Below, piece by piece: positions 26,011-34,547 of a stretch of DNA of 64,000 nt (position 1 is its first letter; each line of letters starts with the position of its first letter). The stretch lies in NCBI RefSeq assembly GCF_009765985.1, contig NZ_LMUM01000034.1, positions 407,508 to 471,507 on the forward strand, given 5' to 3'. The translations under genes were made by a program, and so were the position numbers. Below the pieces are notes generated by a model that was given only the letters and a program-made list of their open reading frames with translations, was not told the origin of the DNA and did no database searches. The stretch comes from Acidobacterium sp. S8 (lineage in GTDB: Bacteria; Acidobacteriota; Terriglobia; Terriglobales; Acidobacteriaceae).

Positions 26011-26628
26011 CTATACGATGGAACTGGCTGCATCGACAGTAGGGAATTCCAACTGTTCCGAGTCCACGTATGGCTCGAAATGGGCGCGGCAGCGGGCTTC
26101 ATACAGCCCTGCGGCGCCGACTACGACCAGCTCCTGGCTTCCGCCGATGCGCTGGGTATGGATGGCCGGTGCTCCACAGACCATGCAGACGGCGGAGAGC
26201 TTGAGGGTTTCGTCGGCGATCGCCATCAGGTCGGGAATGGGCCGGAAAGGCTCCCCGGTAAAGGTCGTATCGAGCCCGGCGATGAGAATGCGCTTGCCCA
26301 GGTGAACGAGCTCGAGCGACAGGCTAACGAGGCTTTCATCGAAGAACTGCGCCTCATCGATGCCGATGACCTCTATCTCGTCGATCTGACTAAACAGTTC
26401 TTCCCGGAGCCGCTCCACGTTCGCCACCACGCAGGCATCGTGCGTCTGCGCGCTATGCGAGGCGATAGCGGTCTTGTGATAGCGGAGATCGATATCCGGC
26501 TTGAAGCAGATAACGCGCTGACGGGCAATTTTGGCCCGCTTCAGCCTCCGGATCAGCTCTTCGGATTTACCAGAGAACATGGGCCCGGTGATGACCTCAA
26601 TTCGTCCCGGCGGGATGGCAGGCATCAT
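26011..26628 (-). CDS. tdk: thymidine kinase
   Basis: A 205-residue type II thymidine kinase. The P-loop is GPMFSGKSEEL, Walker B is GIDEAQFF, and the lasso domain has zinc ligands in CMVCG and EARCRAHF. It phosphorylates thymidine with ATP in the cytosol, feeding dTTP synthesis from salvaged thymidine. The start overlaps the kdsA stop by 4 bp, so the two genes are translationally coupled despite unrelated pathways. The salvage operon at 58-63 kb would supply or compete for its substrate. Length and motifs are normal. Confidence 0.94.
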   Translation of the reverse strand: MMPAIPPGRIEVITGPMFSGKSEELIRRLKRAKIARQRVICFKPDIDLRYHKTAIASHSAQTHDACVVANVERLREELFSQIDEIEVIGIDEAQFFDESLVSLSLELVHLGKRILIAGLDTTFTGEPFRPIPDLMAIADETLKLSAVCMVCGAPAIHTQRIGGSQELVVVGAAGLYEARCRAHFEPYVDSEQLEFPTVDAASSIV

Positions 26629-27440
26629 GGGCGCACCGCCTGGTGGAGGGCGAGCAGGGTTTCGAGCAGCGGGCGCAAGTATTTGAGATCGAGCGCATTT
26701 GCGCCATCGGACTTGGCTTCAGCAGGATTGTCGTGCACTTCGAGAAAAATGCCGTCCACGCCTGCAGCCACAGCAGCCCGCGTCAGGACAGGGATAAACT
26801 CTGGCTGGCCGCCGGAAACGCCATTGGCCGCCGAGGGTGTCTGCACCGAGTGCGTGCCGTCAAAGACGACCGGGGCCAGTTTGCGCATGACCGGCAGCGA
26901 GCGCATATCGACGACCAGATTGTTGTAGCCGAAGCTGGCGCCGCGCTCGGTAAGAAAAAGCCTGCTGTTTCCAGTGGTCAGAACCTTCTCGACGGTGTGC
27001 TTCATATCCCACGGCGCGACGAACTGCCCTTTTTTGACGTTGATGGCGCGGCCGGTGCGACCGGCAGCGAGCAGCAGGTCCGTCTGGCGGCAGAGGAAGG
27101 CGGGAATCTGCAGCACGTCGGCTCCCTCGGCAGCAATTTCGCACTGGGAGGGCTCGTGTACGTCCGTCAGAACGGGCAGGCCTGTCGATTCCGCCACGCG
27201 CCGGAGGATCGCCGTGCCTTCTTTGAGGCCGGGTCCACGGAAGCTCGTGACCGAGGTGCGGTTGGCCTTGTCATAGGAGGCCTTGAATATATAGGGGACG
27301 CCCAGATCGGAGGTGACGCGCTGGATGGCGTCGGCCATTTTGCGTACGTGGGCTTCGCTTTCGATCACACAGGGGCCGGCGATCAGAAAGAGCTGCCCCG
27401 ACCCAATGTGTACATTTCCAACTTCAAATTCGTGACTCAC
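26625..27440 (-). CDS. kdsA: 3-deoxy-8-phosphooctulonate synthase
   Basis: A 271-residue TIM-barrel aldolase that condenses phosphoenolpyruvate with arabinose 5-phosphate to make Kdo-8-phosphate, the precursor of the LPS inner core. Conserved blocks are LIAGPCVIES, FKASYDKANRTS, LTDVHEPSQ, QIPAFLCRQTDLL and FDGTHSVQTP. The sequence NVKKGQFVAPWDM carries the substrate-binding Lys. A Cys in the LFLTERG-preceding region typical of metal-dependent forms is not evident, so I leave metal dependence open. With lptE it indicates a lipopolysaccharide outer membrane. A MITE-like repeat lies just upstream. Confidence 0.95.
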   Translation of the reverse strand: MSHEFEVGNVHIGSGQLFLIAGPCVIESEAHVRKMADAIQRVTSDLGVPYIFKASYDKANRTSVTSFRGPGLKEGTAILRRVAESTGLPVLTDVHEPSQCEIAAEGADVLQIPAFLCRQTDLLLAAGRTGRAINVKKGQFVAPWDMKHTVEKVLTTGNSRLFLTERGASFGYNNLVVDMRSLPVMRKLAPVVFDGTHSVQTPSAANGVSGGQPEFIPVLTRAAVAAGVDGIFLEVHDNPAEAKSDGANALDLKYLRPLLETLLALHQAVRP

Positions 27441-27493
27441 ATTATTGATTGAATCATAAGTCCATCACACGCTCGAACAGTCCAGGAACGAAA

Positions 27494-27595
27494 GTCGTCA
27501 TTCTGACCCTGAGGAACGAAGGGGAAGAATCCCCAGCCAGCCTGACTTGAGATTCTTCCTCCCTGCGCTTCGCGCCGGGTCGTCAGAATGACGAC
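27494..27595. repeat. MITE-like element with perfect 14-bp terminal inverted repeats
   Basis: Ends are GTCGTCATTCTGAC (27494-27507) and GTCAGAATGACGAC (27582-27595), exact reverse complements. An inner inverted pair GGAAGAATC / GATTCTTCC lets the element fold on itself. It is about 102 bp and non-coding, between the kdsA promoter side and the 3' end of the next gene. Confidence 0.75.
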
Positions 27596-27626
27596 GGTCG
27601 ATAGCCGCGGGAAAATGTTCGAAGAA

Positions 27627-27652
27627 AAAGCCCGCCGGTGAGGGCGGGCTTT
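27627..27652. terminator. hairpin terminator downstream of the first beta-propeller lipoprotein gene
   Basis: A perfect 10-bp stem AAAGCCCGCC (27627-27636) / GGCGGGCTTT (27643-27652). On the minus strand it ends in TTTTTCTTC, 24 bp past the stop codon at 27676. Confidence 0.85.
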
Positions 27653-27675
27653 GAGTGAAGCTTGAGGAAAAAATG

Positions 27676-28941
27676 TTACTGGCCGGCTACTGCCTGCACA
27701 TGCTGCGTTGAGTGGTTACCGTGCGGGATAGCCGCAGCGCAGGTCGGCTGGCCGGCTGCCTTATAGGGCGAGTTCTGATTGGAGGTCAGAGCGCCCGTAT
27801 TCGGATTCAGCTCGAAGCCGCTTACCGTGTTGTCCACGAAGTTGGAGGTGTAGATAAAGCGTCCCAGCGCTGGTTCGATGAGGACGCAGGTGGGGTGCGC
27901 GCCGGTCTGATAGGCGGTAGCTCCGGAAATAGCGGAGGGAGTTCCCGTGGACTGGTTGATGGCGTAGGCCGTAATGTCGCCTGCGTTGTAATTGGCGACG
28001 TAGATGTACTGGCCGCGCGGATCCACCGTGACGTTGACCGGGAAGGTGTCGGTCTTGACTGGAGGATTCTGGCTCGGGTTCAGAATGCCAGTCGAAAGAA
28101 TCGTGTAGGTGATGAGCTGATTCTGACGGCTGTCGGTGACGTAGAGGAAACGGTTCGTCGGATCAGCAGCGACAGAGGACGGCGAGGTTCCCGTCGGGTA
28201 GACGGTAACAGCGGAGAGCGTGCCATCGGAGCCAACGTTGAAGGCGTCGAGCGAACCCAGCGTGCTGGTAGCCGCAGGCAGATTATCCTGCGCGGTAACG
28301 AAGACCGAATTGCCATCGGCGAGCGCTGCCACGGCGGTGGGGCTGAAGCCGACAGGAACGTAGGTTGCCGTCTGGGTCGCGTTATTCGAATCGACGAAAG
28401 TCTGCTGTACCGGGGCGCAGCCGCTGCCTCCGAGGTTTCCTGAGGTGCTGTCGACGGGGTAGACCACCAGCGCGCCGGGACCTGGGTTGGCGCTGCTGTA
28501 TACCGGGCCGCCAGGCGTCGTCGGCGAATAGAAGTCGACGACATACATGAGTGTGCCCGACGCGTTGAGGGCGAGGGCGACCGGCGCAGAACCAGGCGTA
28601 TTGCAGGTCTGCTGCGGATACAGCTTGCCGTCGGTGCCGATGGCAAATTGCACGATGTTGTTGTCGTCTTTATTGATGACGTACAGATTTTTGCCGTCCG
28701 GCGAAGTGACTGCGCCCACCGGATTTCTTCCGCCCGAAGGATAGGGCGAATCCTGAATCTGCGTCAGAGCACCGGATTCGGAGTCGGCTTTGTATACGCT
28801 GATCTGGCCAGGGTTGTTCTGGGATGCCGTGACATACACATAGTCAATCGTGTTGCTTGGACTGCAAGACGTAAGACCGAGACCCACTCCGAGAGTTGCT
28901 GTGGTGGCCAGAAGCACCCGGCCTGATTTCCTCAACTTCAT
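27676..28941 (-). CDS. YncE/lactonase-like beta-propeller lipoprotein, copy 1
   Basis: A 421-residue lipoprotein with signal peptide and lipobox LTSC (Cys at about residue 26). The mature protein consists of repeated blades such as YVYVTASQNNPGQISVY, NLYVINKDDNNIVQF, FLYVTDSRQNQLITY, YIYVANYNAGDITAY and FIYTSNFVDNTVSGF, the pattern of 6-phosphogluconolactonase/YncE seven-blade propellers. These bind ligands or proteins; no lactonase catalytic set can be confirmed. GAAGGAAG precedes the ATG. It is paralogous to the next gene upstream, and the leader region is conserved between them. Confidence 0.85.
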   Translation of the reverse strand: MKLRKSGRVLLATTATLGVGLGLTSCSPSNTIDYVYVTASQNNPGQISVYKADSESGALTQIQDSPYPSGGRNPVGAVTSPDGKNLYVINKDDNNIVQFAIGTDGKLYPQQTCNTPGSAPVALALNASGTLMYVVDFYSPTTPGGPVYSSANPGPGALVVYPVDSTSGNLGGSGCAPVQQTFVDSNNATQTATYVPVGFSPTAVAALADGNSVFVTAQDNLPAATSTLGSLDAFNVGSDGTLSAVTVYPTGTSPSSVAADPTNRFLYVTDSRQNQLITYTILSTGILNPSQNPPVKTDTFPVNVTVDPRGQYIYVANYNAGDITAYAINQSTGTPSAISGATAYQTGAHPTCVLIEPALGRFIYTSNFVDNTVSGFELNPNTGALTSNQNSPYKAAGQPTCAAAIPHGNHSTQHVQAVAGQ

Positions 28942-29002
28942 GCGCTTCCTTCATCCTGGCCTTTGGCACAGGCTTCTTTTGTAAGGGATTGCTCCCGCTT
29001 GC

Positions 29003-29008
29003 ATTGTA
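29003..29008 (-). promoter_or_regulatory. conserved TACAAT box, leader of beta-propeller gene copy 1
   Basis: The minus strand reads TTTTACAATGCAAGCGGGAGCA, here split as TTTTACAATG and CAAGCGGGAGCA. The same block precedes the paralogue at 30529-30534 (one base differs), and both genes share GGATGAAGGAAGCGC at the start codon. TACAAT fits a -10 box; the -35 region is not conserved. Confidence 0.5.
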
Positions 29009-29109
29009 AAAGTTCGGACCGCTTTCGGCTACATAAGCAGTGCGGTCACACTTCCTGCAGAAGGGCCGCGCACCGCGGTCCCACTGCAGAAAGGTCATAC
29101 TGAGCCCGG

Positions 29110-30462
29110 CTAGGTCGTGCGTCCGCTGACCGCGCACCAGGTTGGATTGCCCACCGTGTTGAACGTCGAGCCTCTGGTCAGCAGAGTCAAGCTGCCCGAT
29201 TTCGGATCGAGCTTGCGTCCGGTGAACTGGCTGTCGTTGAAGCTCGTCGTGTAGATGAACTGGTTCGACGGATCCTCGAAGATGCAATTGACGCCCGAGC
29301 CTGACCCAAACGGTTCGCCTGCGATATGCTGCAGCGCTCCGGTTGTCGGATCGATGGTCCATCCCGTGATCTGGCTGATCGGATTCACGATGCCCGAGGT
29401 CGGCCCAGCATTCACCACGTAGAGGTATGTGCTCTTGCTGTCTACGACAAGTGAGACCGGGTTCGAGGCGGTGGAATCGTTGGCTACCGGACCAGTGCTG
29501 AGCGCCTGCAGTGAACCGTTTGTGCCCGCGGTGAAGGGAAGTATCTCGCCCGAGCCACTGTTGGAATCCGCATCAAGGATGTAAATGTACTTGCTGCCGG
29601 AGAGATTCGCACCCTGCGCCGTGCTGATGGCCGACATCCGCTGCGTGCCCATGACGAGCGGCGAGTTCTGCGTGATCGTCAACTGGCCGTTCGTGGCGTT
29701 CAGCGCCAACGGATAGACCGTCTGCACATCCTTGTTGGAGGAGCTGCCCGCGTCAGCCGTGAAGATGAAGCCCGCCGTCGCTGTGAAGTCGACCGGAGCG
29801 CAACCGACAGGGAAGTACGTCAGCTGGTTGCCGTTCGAATCCTCCTGCTGCTGGTTGGTGATGATCGACAGGCGTCCGGTGTTGGGATCGATGCTGAACG
29901 CGGTAATATCGCCGGTCGGGTAGAAGGTGCCGTCTGCGGCCTGGCAAGGATGTTGCGCATCCTGCTTCAGCGTGGACGAAACGCCATCGGTCGTAACCGG
30001 GGCGTAGGTGTCGAGGATGAAGACATATTTTCCAGTTGAATCGGGAAGGATGCGGATCGAGTTCGATCCCTGGCTCGAATAGCTCGCCTGGAAGGCTAGT
30101 GTGCCGTTGCCGCCAACGCTGTAGACCGCAACATTCGCACCGGTGTAGCTGTGGGAATAGGTGCCATCCGTATTCTGCGTAATCTGCTCTGCCCCCTGGT
30201 TCAGGACATAGATGTAACGGCCTCCGCTGAGGACGAAGGTGCGAATGGGATTGGTGCCGCCGGAGCCGAAGGGTGAGCCCGGGGCGGGAGTCAGCTTGCC
30301 GGTTTCGTAGCTTTCCTTGAAGGAGCCGATCTGGTTGTATTGGGTTCCAACCGCGAAAACATACGCCACCGTGTAGTCATTCATGCACGAGGTGGCGCCA
30401 AACATCAGGACAAGGGATACCACCGCGGCCAAAGATATCTGGCCAATTTTTCTAAACTTCAT
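29110..30462 (-). CDS. YncE/lactonase-like beta-propeller lipoprotein, copy 2
   Basis: A 450-residue lipoprotein with lipobox ATSC (Cys about residue 27). Blades resemble those of the downstream paralogue: YIYVLNQGAEQI, YVFILDTYAP, YIYILDADSNSG, YLYVVNAGP and FIYTTSFNDSQF. Both share the opening pattern MK(F/L)RK and an ending with (T/C)-(W/C)CA. It is separated from copy 1 by about 170 bp that includes copy 1's own promoter, so they are likely transcribed separately. Role unknown; surface or periplasmic ligand binding is an inference from the fold and lipid anchor. Confidence 0.85.
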   Translation of the reverse strand: MKFRKIGQISLAAVVSLVLMFGATSCMNDYTVAYVFAVGTQYNQIGSFKESYETGKLTPAPGSPFGSGGTNPIRTFVLSGGRYIYVLNQGAEQITQNTDGTYSHSYTGANVAVYSVGGNGTLAFQASYSSQGSNSIRILPDSTGKYVFILDTYAPVTTDGVSSTLKQDAQHPCQAADGTFYPTGDITAFSIDPNTGRLSIITNQQQEDSNGNQLTYFPVGCAPVDFTATAGFIFTADAGSSSNKDVQTVYPLALNATNGQLTITQNSPLVMGTQRMSAISTAQGANLSGSKYIYILDADSNSGSGEILPFTAGTNGSLQALSTGPVANDSTASNPVSLVVDSKSTYLYVVNAGPTSGIVNPISQITGWTIDPTTGALQHIAGEPFGSGSGVNCIFEDPSNQFIYTTSFNDSQFTGRKLDPKSGSLTLLTRGSTFNTVGNPTWCAVSGRTT

Positions 30463-30764
30463 GCGCTTCCTTCATCCTGGCCATGGAGGATGGCGCAGGC
30501 AACTGGGTCGGGATGTGCTCCCGTTTGCATTGTAAAACAGGCGATAGGTTTCAGGGCACAGCTCTCTTTCGCAGGTCGCAGATCACAGAGTTCTGGTCAC
30601 AGTTTCCTGCGCCTGCAAACACTGCCTGGTGTGCTGTTGTTCAGACTTTTGCATGCTGCAACCGTGAGCATGCAAACGCGGGAAAGTTTCCCGGCAAACC
30701 ACACTATAAAAATACCCCATGTCCAGGGGAAGGACATGGGGTATTTCTGGTCCTGGATGTGATT
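30463..30764. other. 302-bp intergenic region with leader of propeller copy 2 and M13 terminator
   Basis: The right part of the shared leader block (TACAAT box at 30529-30534, minus strand) lies here, followed by about 170 bp without visible structure and the terminator of the second M13 peptidase gene at 30710-30746. Confidence 0.55.
30710..30746 (-). terminator. rho-independent terminator of the second M13 peptidase gene
   Basis: A perfect 15-bp stem AAATACCCCATGTCC / GGACATGGGGTATTT with a 7-base loop, 19 bp beyond the stop codon. The minus strand continues with T-rich sequence (TTTTTATAG). Confidence 0.88.
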
Positions 30765-32852
30765 CTACCAGACGCGGCAGGCATCGTCGGGCATCATCGG
30801 CTGTCCTTTATGGCAGCCGAAGGCCTGTCCGAAGCCCTCAAAGTTCCGCACCACGCCGTTCACGCGGAACATGCCGGGCGAGTGCGGATCCGTTTTGGCC
30901 GAGACGCGCTGCACCTGCTCAGTGCGGTTTTCGCACCACACCTGCGCGTAAGCGATGAAGAACCGCTGCGGCGAGGTGTAGCCGTCGATTTTCGTCTCAG
31001 GGCTCTTGTTTTCATCCTTCAGCGTATCCATCAGCGCCTGGTAGGCGATGCGGATGCCACCGTTGTCGGCAGTGTTTTCGCCGAGGGTCAGCTTGCCGTT
31101 GAGGTGGGTTCCGGGCACAGGCTCGAAGCCGTCATACTCCTTCACTTCGCAATCCGTACGCGCCTCGAAGGCTTTTTTGTCGTCGGCTGTCCACCAGTCT
31201 TTTACATTGCCCTTGGCGTCGTATTTACTGCCTTCGTCGTCAAAGCCGTGCGTCATCTCGTGGCCTATGACCATGCCGATGGCGCCGAAGTTCACAGCCG
31301 GGTCCTTGGTGTTGTCAAAGAACGGCGGCTGCAGGATGCCTGCGGGGAAGTTGATGTCGTTCATCGCCGGATCGTAGTAGGCGTTGACCGTCGGCGGCGT
31401 CATGCCCCATTCCTTCTCATCGACAGGCTTGCCGAGGTGGTTGATCTCGAAATCCCACTCGAAGGCGTCGGAATGTTGCACGTTGCTGACCAGGTTATCG
31501 CGCTTGACTTCGAGCTTCGAGAAATCCCGCCACTGGTCGGGATAGCCGATCTTCCGCCGAAAGGCGTCGAGCTTGACTGCGGCCTGCTTCCTGGTTTCTT
31601 CGCTCATCCACGGAAGCGTTTTGATGTCGTCGCCGAGGGCCTTTTCAAGCGCCGCGACCAGCTTCTCCATATTGTCCTTGGCTGAGGGCGGGAAATTCTC
31701 CTTTACCCAGTCCTGGCCTACGGCTTCACCCAGTGCGCGGTCGGTGAGAGATGTGCAGCGCTTCCAGCGGGCCGTCTGCTCGGCCTGGCCTTGCAGCGTC
31801 TTCTGGAAGAAGTCGAAGTGGGCGTCGTCGAAGGTGCTCGAAAGCCACGGAGCATAGGTGTTTACTGCATGGAAGCGCAGGTAGCTCTTCAGGCTGTCAA
31901 GGCTTTCGTTGGAAAGGATCTGGTTCAGAGCCTTGAAATACTCCGGTGTGGCCACGTTCAGCGTGTCGAAGCTGGGAGCGCGCAGAGTTCCGATGTAATC
32001 GGTCCAGTCGAAGTCCGGCGTCAGGGTGCTGAGCTCGGTGACCTTCATGATGTGGTAGACGTTGTCAGGATTACGCAGCTCGACGCGAGGCAGAGAGCCC
32101 TTGGCCAGCGCAGTTTCAATATCAATGACGCTCTTGGCCTCGGCAGCAGCCTTGTCGTCCGAATCGCCGACGAGCTTGAAGATCTGCACGATGTAATCGT
32201 GATACTGCTCACGGATCTTCGCCATGCGCGGGTTGTCTTCGAGGTAGTAATCGCGATCGGGCAGCGAAAGACCACCTTGTATGGTGCTGGCAATCTGCTT
32301 GGTCGAATCCTTCTGGTCCTGCTCCACGCCGAAGCGCATGAAAGCGGAAACGCCACCCTGCGTCTGCAGATGGCCTATGAGTTGTCCAAGCTGCTTCTTA
32401 TCGGTCACACCATCAATGTGCGCGAGGACCGGCTGGATTGGCTTATCGCCAAGCTGATTGGCGAGGTCGGTATTCATGCAGGCGGCGAAGAAGTCGCCGT
32501 ACTGGTGCTGCAGTGGAGTCTTGGGCGAGTCAGCGGCTTTTTTCAGATCTGTATAGAGCAGGTAGCGGTTGCGCTCGGCCAGCTCATTAAAGCGTCCCCA
32601 GCGCGTCTGGTCGCCGGGAATAGGATTGTTCTTACGCCAGTTGCCGCAGGCGTATTGAAAGAAATCCGTGCAGGGATCGGCGGCCTTGTCGATGGCCGTG
32701 AGATCGAAGCTGCGGAGAGCCTTGGGTTCAGTGGGTGCAGCGCTCGAAGGGGTGTCCGCTGCTGCAACCGCAGCATGCGTTCCGATAGAATTTTGCGCGA
32801 CGGCGAAACCGGTACATAGCAACAGTACCGAAGCAATACGAATAGGTTGCAT
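30765..32852 (-). CDS. secreted M13-family metallopeptidase, copy 2
   Basis: A 695-residue precursor with a signal peptide to about residue 20. The zinc site is intact: HEMTH at 531-535 and Glu592 in GENTADNGG. The blocks NAYYDPAMNDINFPAGILQ and the C-terminal CRVW are typical of the family. The N-terminal domain begins ADPCTDFFQYACGNW. The ribosome-binding site AAGGAT lies four bases before the ATG. It is a paralogue of the gene at 10351 and probably cleaves peptides in the periplasm or outside the cell. A divergent hydrolase gene starts about 195 bp away. Confidence 0.95.
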   Translation of the reverse strand: MQPIRIASVLLLCTGFAVAQNSIGTHAAVAAADTPSSAAPTEPKALRSFDLTAIDKAADPCTDFFQYACGNWRKNNPIPGDQTRWGRFNELAERNRYLLYTDLKKAADSPKTPLQHQYGDFFAACMNTDLANQLGDKPIQPVLAHIDGVTDKKQLGQLIGHLQTQGGVSAFMRFGVEQDQKDSTKQIASTIQGGLSLPDRDYYLEDNPRMAKIREQYHDYIVQIFKLVGDSDDKAAAEAKSVIDIETALAKGSLPRVELRNPDNVYHIMKVTELSTLTPDFDWTDYIGTLRAPSFDTLNVATPEYFKALNQILSNESLDSLKSYLRFHAVNTYAPWLSSTFDDAHFDFFQKTLQGQAEQTARWKRCTSLTDRALGEAVGQDWVKENFPPSAKDNMEKLVAALEKALGDDIKTLPWMSEETRKQAAVKLDAFRRKIGYPDQWRDFSKLEVKRDNLVSNVQHSDAFEWDFEINHLGKPVDEKEWGMTPPTVNAYYDPAMNDINFPAGILQPPFFDNTKDPAVNFGAIGMVIGHEMTHGFDDEGSKYDAKGNVKDWWTADDKKAFEARTDCEVKEYDGFEPVPGTHLNGKLTLGENTADNGGIRIAYQALMDTLKDENKSPETKIDGYTSPQRFFIAYAQVWCENRTEQVQRVSAKTDPHSPGMFRVNGVVRNFEGFGQAFGCHKGQPMMPDDACRVW

Positions 32853-33047
32853 AGAAATCCTTAGGATGCGAGAGCACCTCTACTTGCTCGATACGGGTGC
32901 TGGCCTCAATTTTGCACACTGGTAACACCGATGTGCTGGCTCTGAAAGTACCATGCAGCGGAGGGCTTGTGCAGTGAAACCTGTTTCTCAATCGTTAGGA
33001 AGAACCCGGCAGTCCATGAAGCGGTCGGCGAGGCTGGCCTGTAACGC

Positions 33048-33731
33048 ATGAACAATTATCAGGAATTCTTCGACCAAGCCGCCGCGGATGCCATACCCGT
33101 TCGCGGCTTCCTGCACTGCCCTTCCGGCTCGCCTGAGGCGGCCCTCGTGCTGACCCATGGAGCAGGCGCGAACTGCACTGCTCCTCTGCTCATCGCAGTC
33201 GCCGACGCTCTTTGCGATGCCGGATGGATGGTTCTGCGCTGCGATCTTCCTTTCCGTCAGGCGCGTCCACAGGGACCGCCGCCGCGTGGCAGCGCAGAGC
33301 GCGATCAGCAGGGTCTTCGCGCGGCCGTCGCATCTCTGCAGCGCCAGACCTCTGCCCCTGTCTCGCTCGGAGGTCATTCCTATGGCGGAAGGCAGGCTTC
33401 GATGCTGGCAGCCGATCACCCCGGCCTCGTCGAAAAGCTTCTGCTTCTTTCCTATCCGCTGCATCCGCCACAACGCCCCGCGGAGTTGCGGACGGCGCAC
33501 TTCCCGCGCCTGCAGACTTCGGCACTTTTCGTTCACGGGGTGCGCGACGGCTTCGCCTCATCGGAAGAAATGAAGACCGCTCTCGAACTAATTCCGGCTT
33601 CGACAAAACTCCTTTCCATCGACGGCGCGGGGCATGAACTGATGACGAAGCGCAATCGCGGCGAATTGCCGGCGACCATTGTCGAAGCGTTCAGACGGTT
33701 CGGTGCAGGTGATACGGAAATTTCCATTTGA
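33048..33731 (+). CDS. alpha/beta hydrolase (TEX30/KANL3-like, dienelactone-hydrolase clan)
   Basis: A 227-residue cytosolic hydrolase. Landmarks are LVLTHGAGAN (oxyanion region), the nucleophile elbow LGGHSYGGRQAS, the Asp-containing LFVHGVRDGF and the His in IDGAGHELM, giving a full Ser-Asp-His triad. The arrangement matches the small TEX30/KANL3-like branch. It likely acts on an ester or thioester; the substrate is unknown. Its stop codon lies next to a perfect 26-bp palindrome that should control the following regulator gene, so read-through from this gene into the ArsR cluster may be modulated there. Confidence 0.85.
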   Translation: MNNYQEFFDQAAADAIPVRGFLHCPSGSPEAALVLTHGAGANCTAPLLIAVADALCDAGWMVLRCDLPFRQARPQGPPPRGSAERDQQGLRAAVASLQRQTSAPVSLGGHSYGGRQASMLAADHPGLVEKLLLLSYPLHPPQRPAELRTAHFPRLQTSALFVHGVRDGFASSEEMKTALELIPASTKLLSIDGAGHELMTKRNRGELPATIVEAFRRFGAGDTEISI

Positions 33732-33732
33732 C

Positions 33733-33758
33733 AAACCATAACCATATGGTTATGGTTT
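33733..33758. promoter_or_regulatory. perfect 26-bp palindrome, likely ArsR-family operator
   Basis: Each arm is AAACCATAACCAT read inward, giving complete dyad symmetry centred at 33745/33746 around CATATG. It lies four bases before the ATG of the ArsR-type regulator gene and covers where a ribosome-binding site would be, so binding would block initiation of the downstream gene cluster. Confidence 0.75.
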
Positions 33759-33762
33759 CAAC

Positions 33763-34086
33763 ATGCCGTGCGCTGCAGATAATCTCTTCAGAGCCCTCGC
33801 CGATCCGACTCGCCGAGCTATCTTCGAACGGCTGACCCGCGACGGTGAACAGACCGTACACGCGTTGACTGAGCGCGCCGGTGTGTCGCAGCCGATGGTT
33901 TCGAAGCATCTGGCCGCGCTCAAGCGCGCGAAGCTAGTACACAACCGCCGCCAGGGACGCGAAACCCATTACCAGGCCAGACCCGAAGCTCTCGCGCCGC
34001 TCGTGGACTGGATCGGCCACTATGGCGCCTTCTGGCATAGCAGATTTGATCAACTCGAAGACCTATTGAAAAGGATGGACAAATGA
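33763..34086 (+). CDS. ArsR-family winged-helix regulator
   Basis: A 107-residue regulator. The winged helix starts FRALADPTRRAIFERL and includes the recognition helix SQPMVSKHLAALKRAKLV and the wing NRRQGRETHYQ. No metal-binding Cys pairs are seen, so it belongs to the non-metal branch usually linked to SRPBCC proteins. The start overlaps no Shine-Dalgarno sequence; the palindrome at 33733-33758 occupies that position, suggesting leaderless or tightly autoregulated expression. Its stop overlaps the next gene by 4 bp. It probably represses its own operon. Confidence 0.92.
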   Translation: MPCAADNLFRALADPTRRAIFERLTRDGEQTVHALTERAGVSQPMVSKHLAALKRAKLVHNRRQGRETHYQARPEALAPLVDWIGHYGAFWHSRFDQLEDLLKRMDK

Positions 34087-34508
34087 CGACGCCTGATACT
34101 TCTACCCATTCCGTTATTGTGGAAAGGGAATTCCCTTATCCGCCAGAGAAAGTGTGGCGGGCGCTCACCGAAAGTTCCCTGATTGAACAATGGCTGATGA
34201 AGAATGACTTTCAGCCGGTTGCGGGTCACTCGTTCAACTTGCGCTCCACACCTGTGCCGAACTGGGACGGCATCATCAATTGCGAAGTCCTGGTCGTCGA
34301 ACCCAACAGGAAACTCTCCTATAGCTGGGGAACGTTAGGGCTTGAGAGCGTAGTCTTCTGGACGCTGGTCGCGACAGAAGGCGGCACACTCCTGCGCATG
34401 GAGCATTCCGGCTTCCCATCCGATCAGGACGCCAGCTACAAGGGCGCTCAGTACGGCTGGAAGAGGTTCATCGGCGGCCTGGAACAGGTTATCGCCGGGC
34501 TGCAATAA
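34083..34508 (+). CDS. SRPBCC/AHSA1-domain protein
   Basis: A 141-residue START-like protein of the activator-of-Hsp90-ATPase (AHSA1) type: IVEREFPYPPEKVWRALTE at the N-terminus, then EVLVVEPNRKLSYSWG and the C-terminal helix GWKRFIGGLEQVIAGL. The fold forms a hydrophobic cavity for a small ligand. It is translationally coupled to the ArsR-type regulator (4-bp overlap), a very common pairing in which the regulator controls the SRPBCC gene. Ligand and function are unknown. Confidence 0.92.
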   Translation: MTTPDTSTHSVIVEREFPYPPEKVWRALTESSLIEQWLMKNDFQPVAGHSFNLRSTPVPNWDGIINCEVLVVEPNRKLSYSWGTLGLESVVFWTLVATEGGTLLRMEHSGFPSDQDASYKGAQYGWKRFIGGLEQVIAGLQ

Positions 34509-34547
34509 CGTCGGCATCGAAAAGGGAAGTGCATGTTCGGAGAAAAC

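Noticed and set aside
30483-31685. 400-codon frame antisense to the second M13 peptidase gene (and a 342-codon frame at 31791-32819)
   Set aside because: Both mirror a well-supported coding sequence with an intact zinc site; no ribosome-binding site or recognisable domain.
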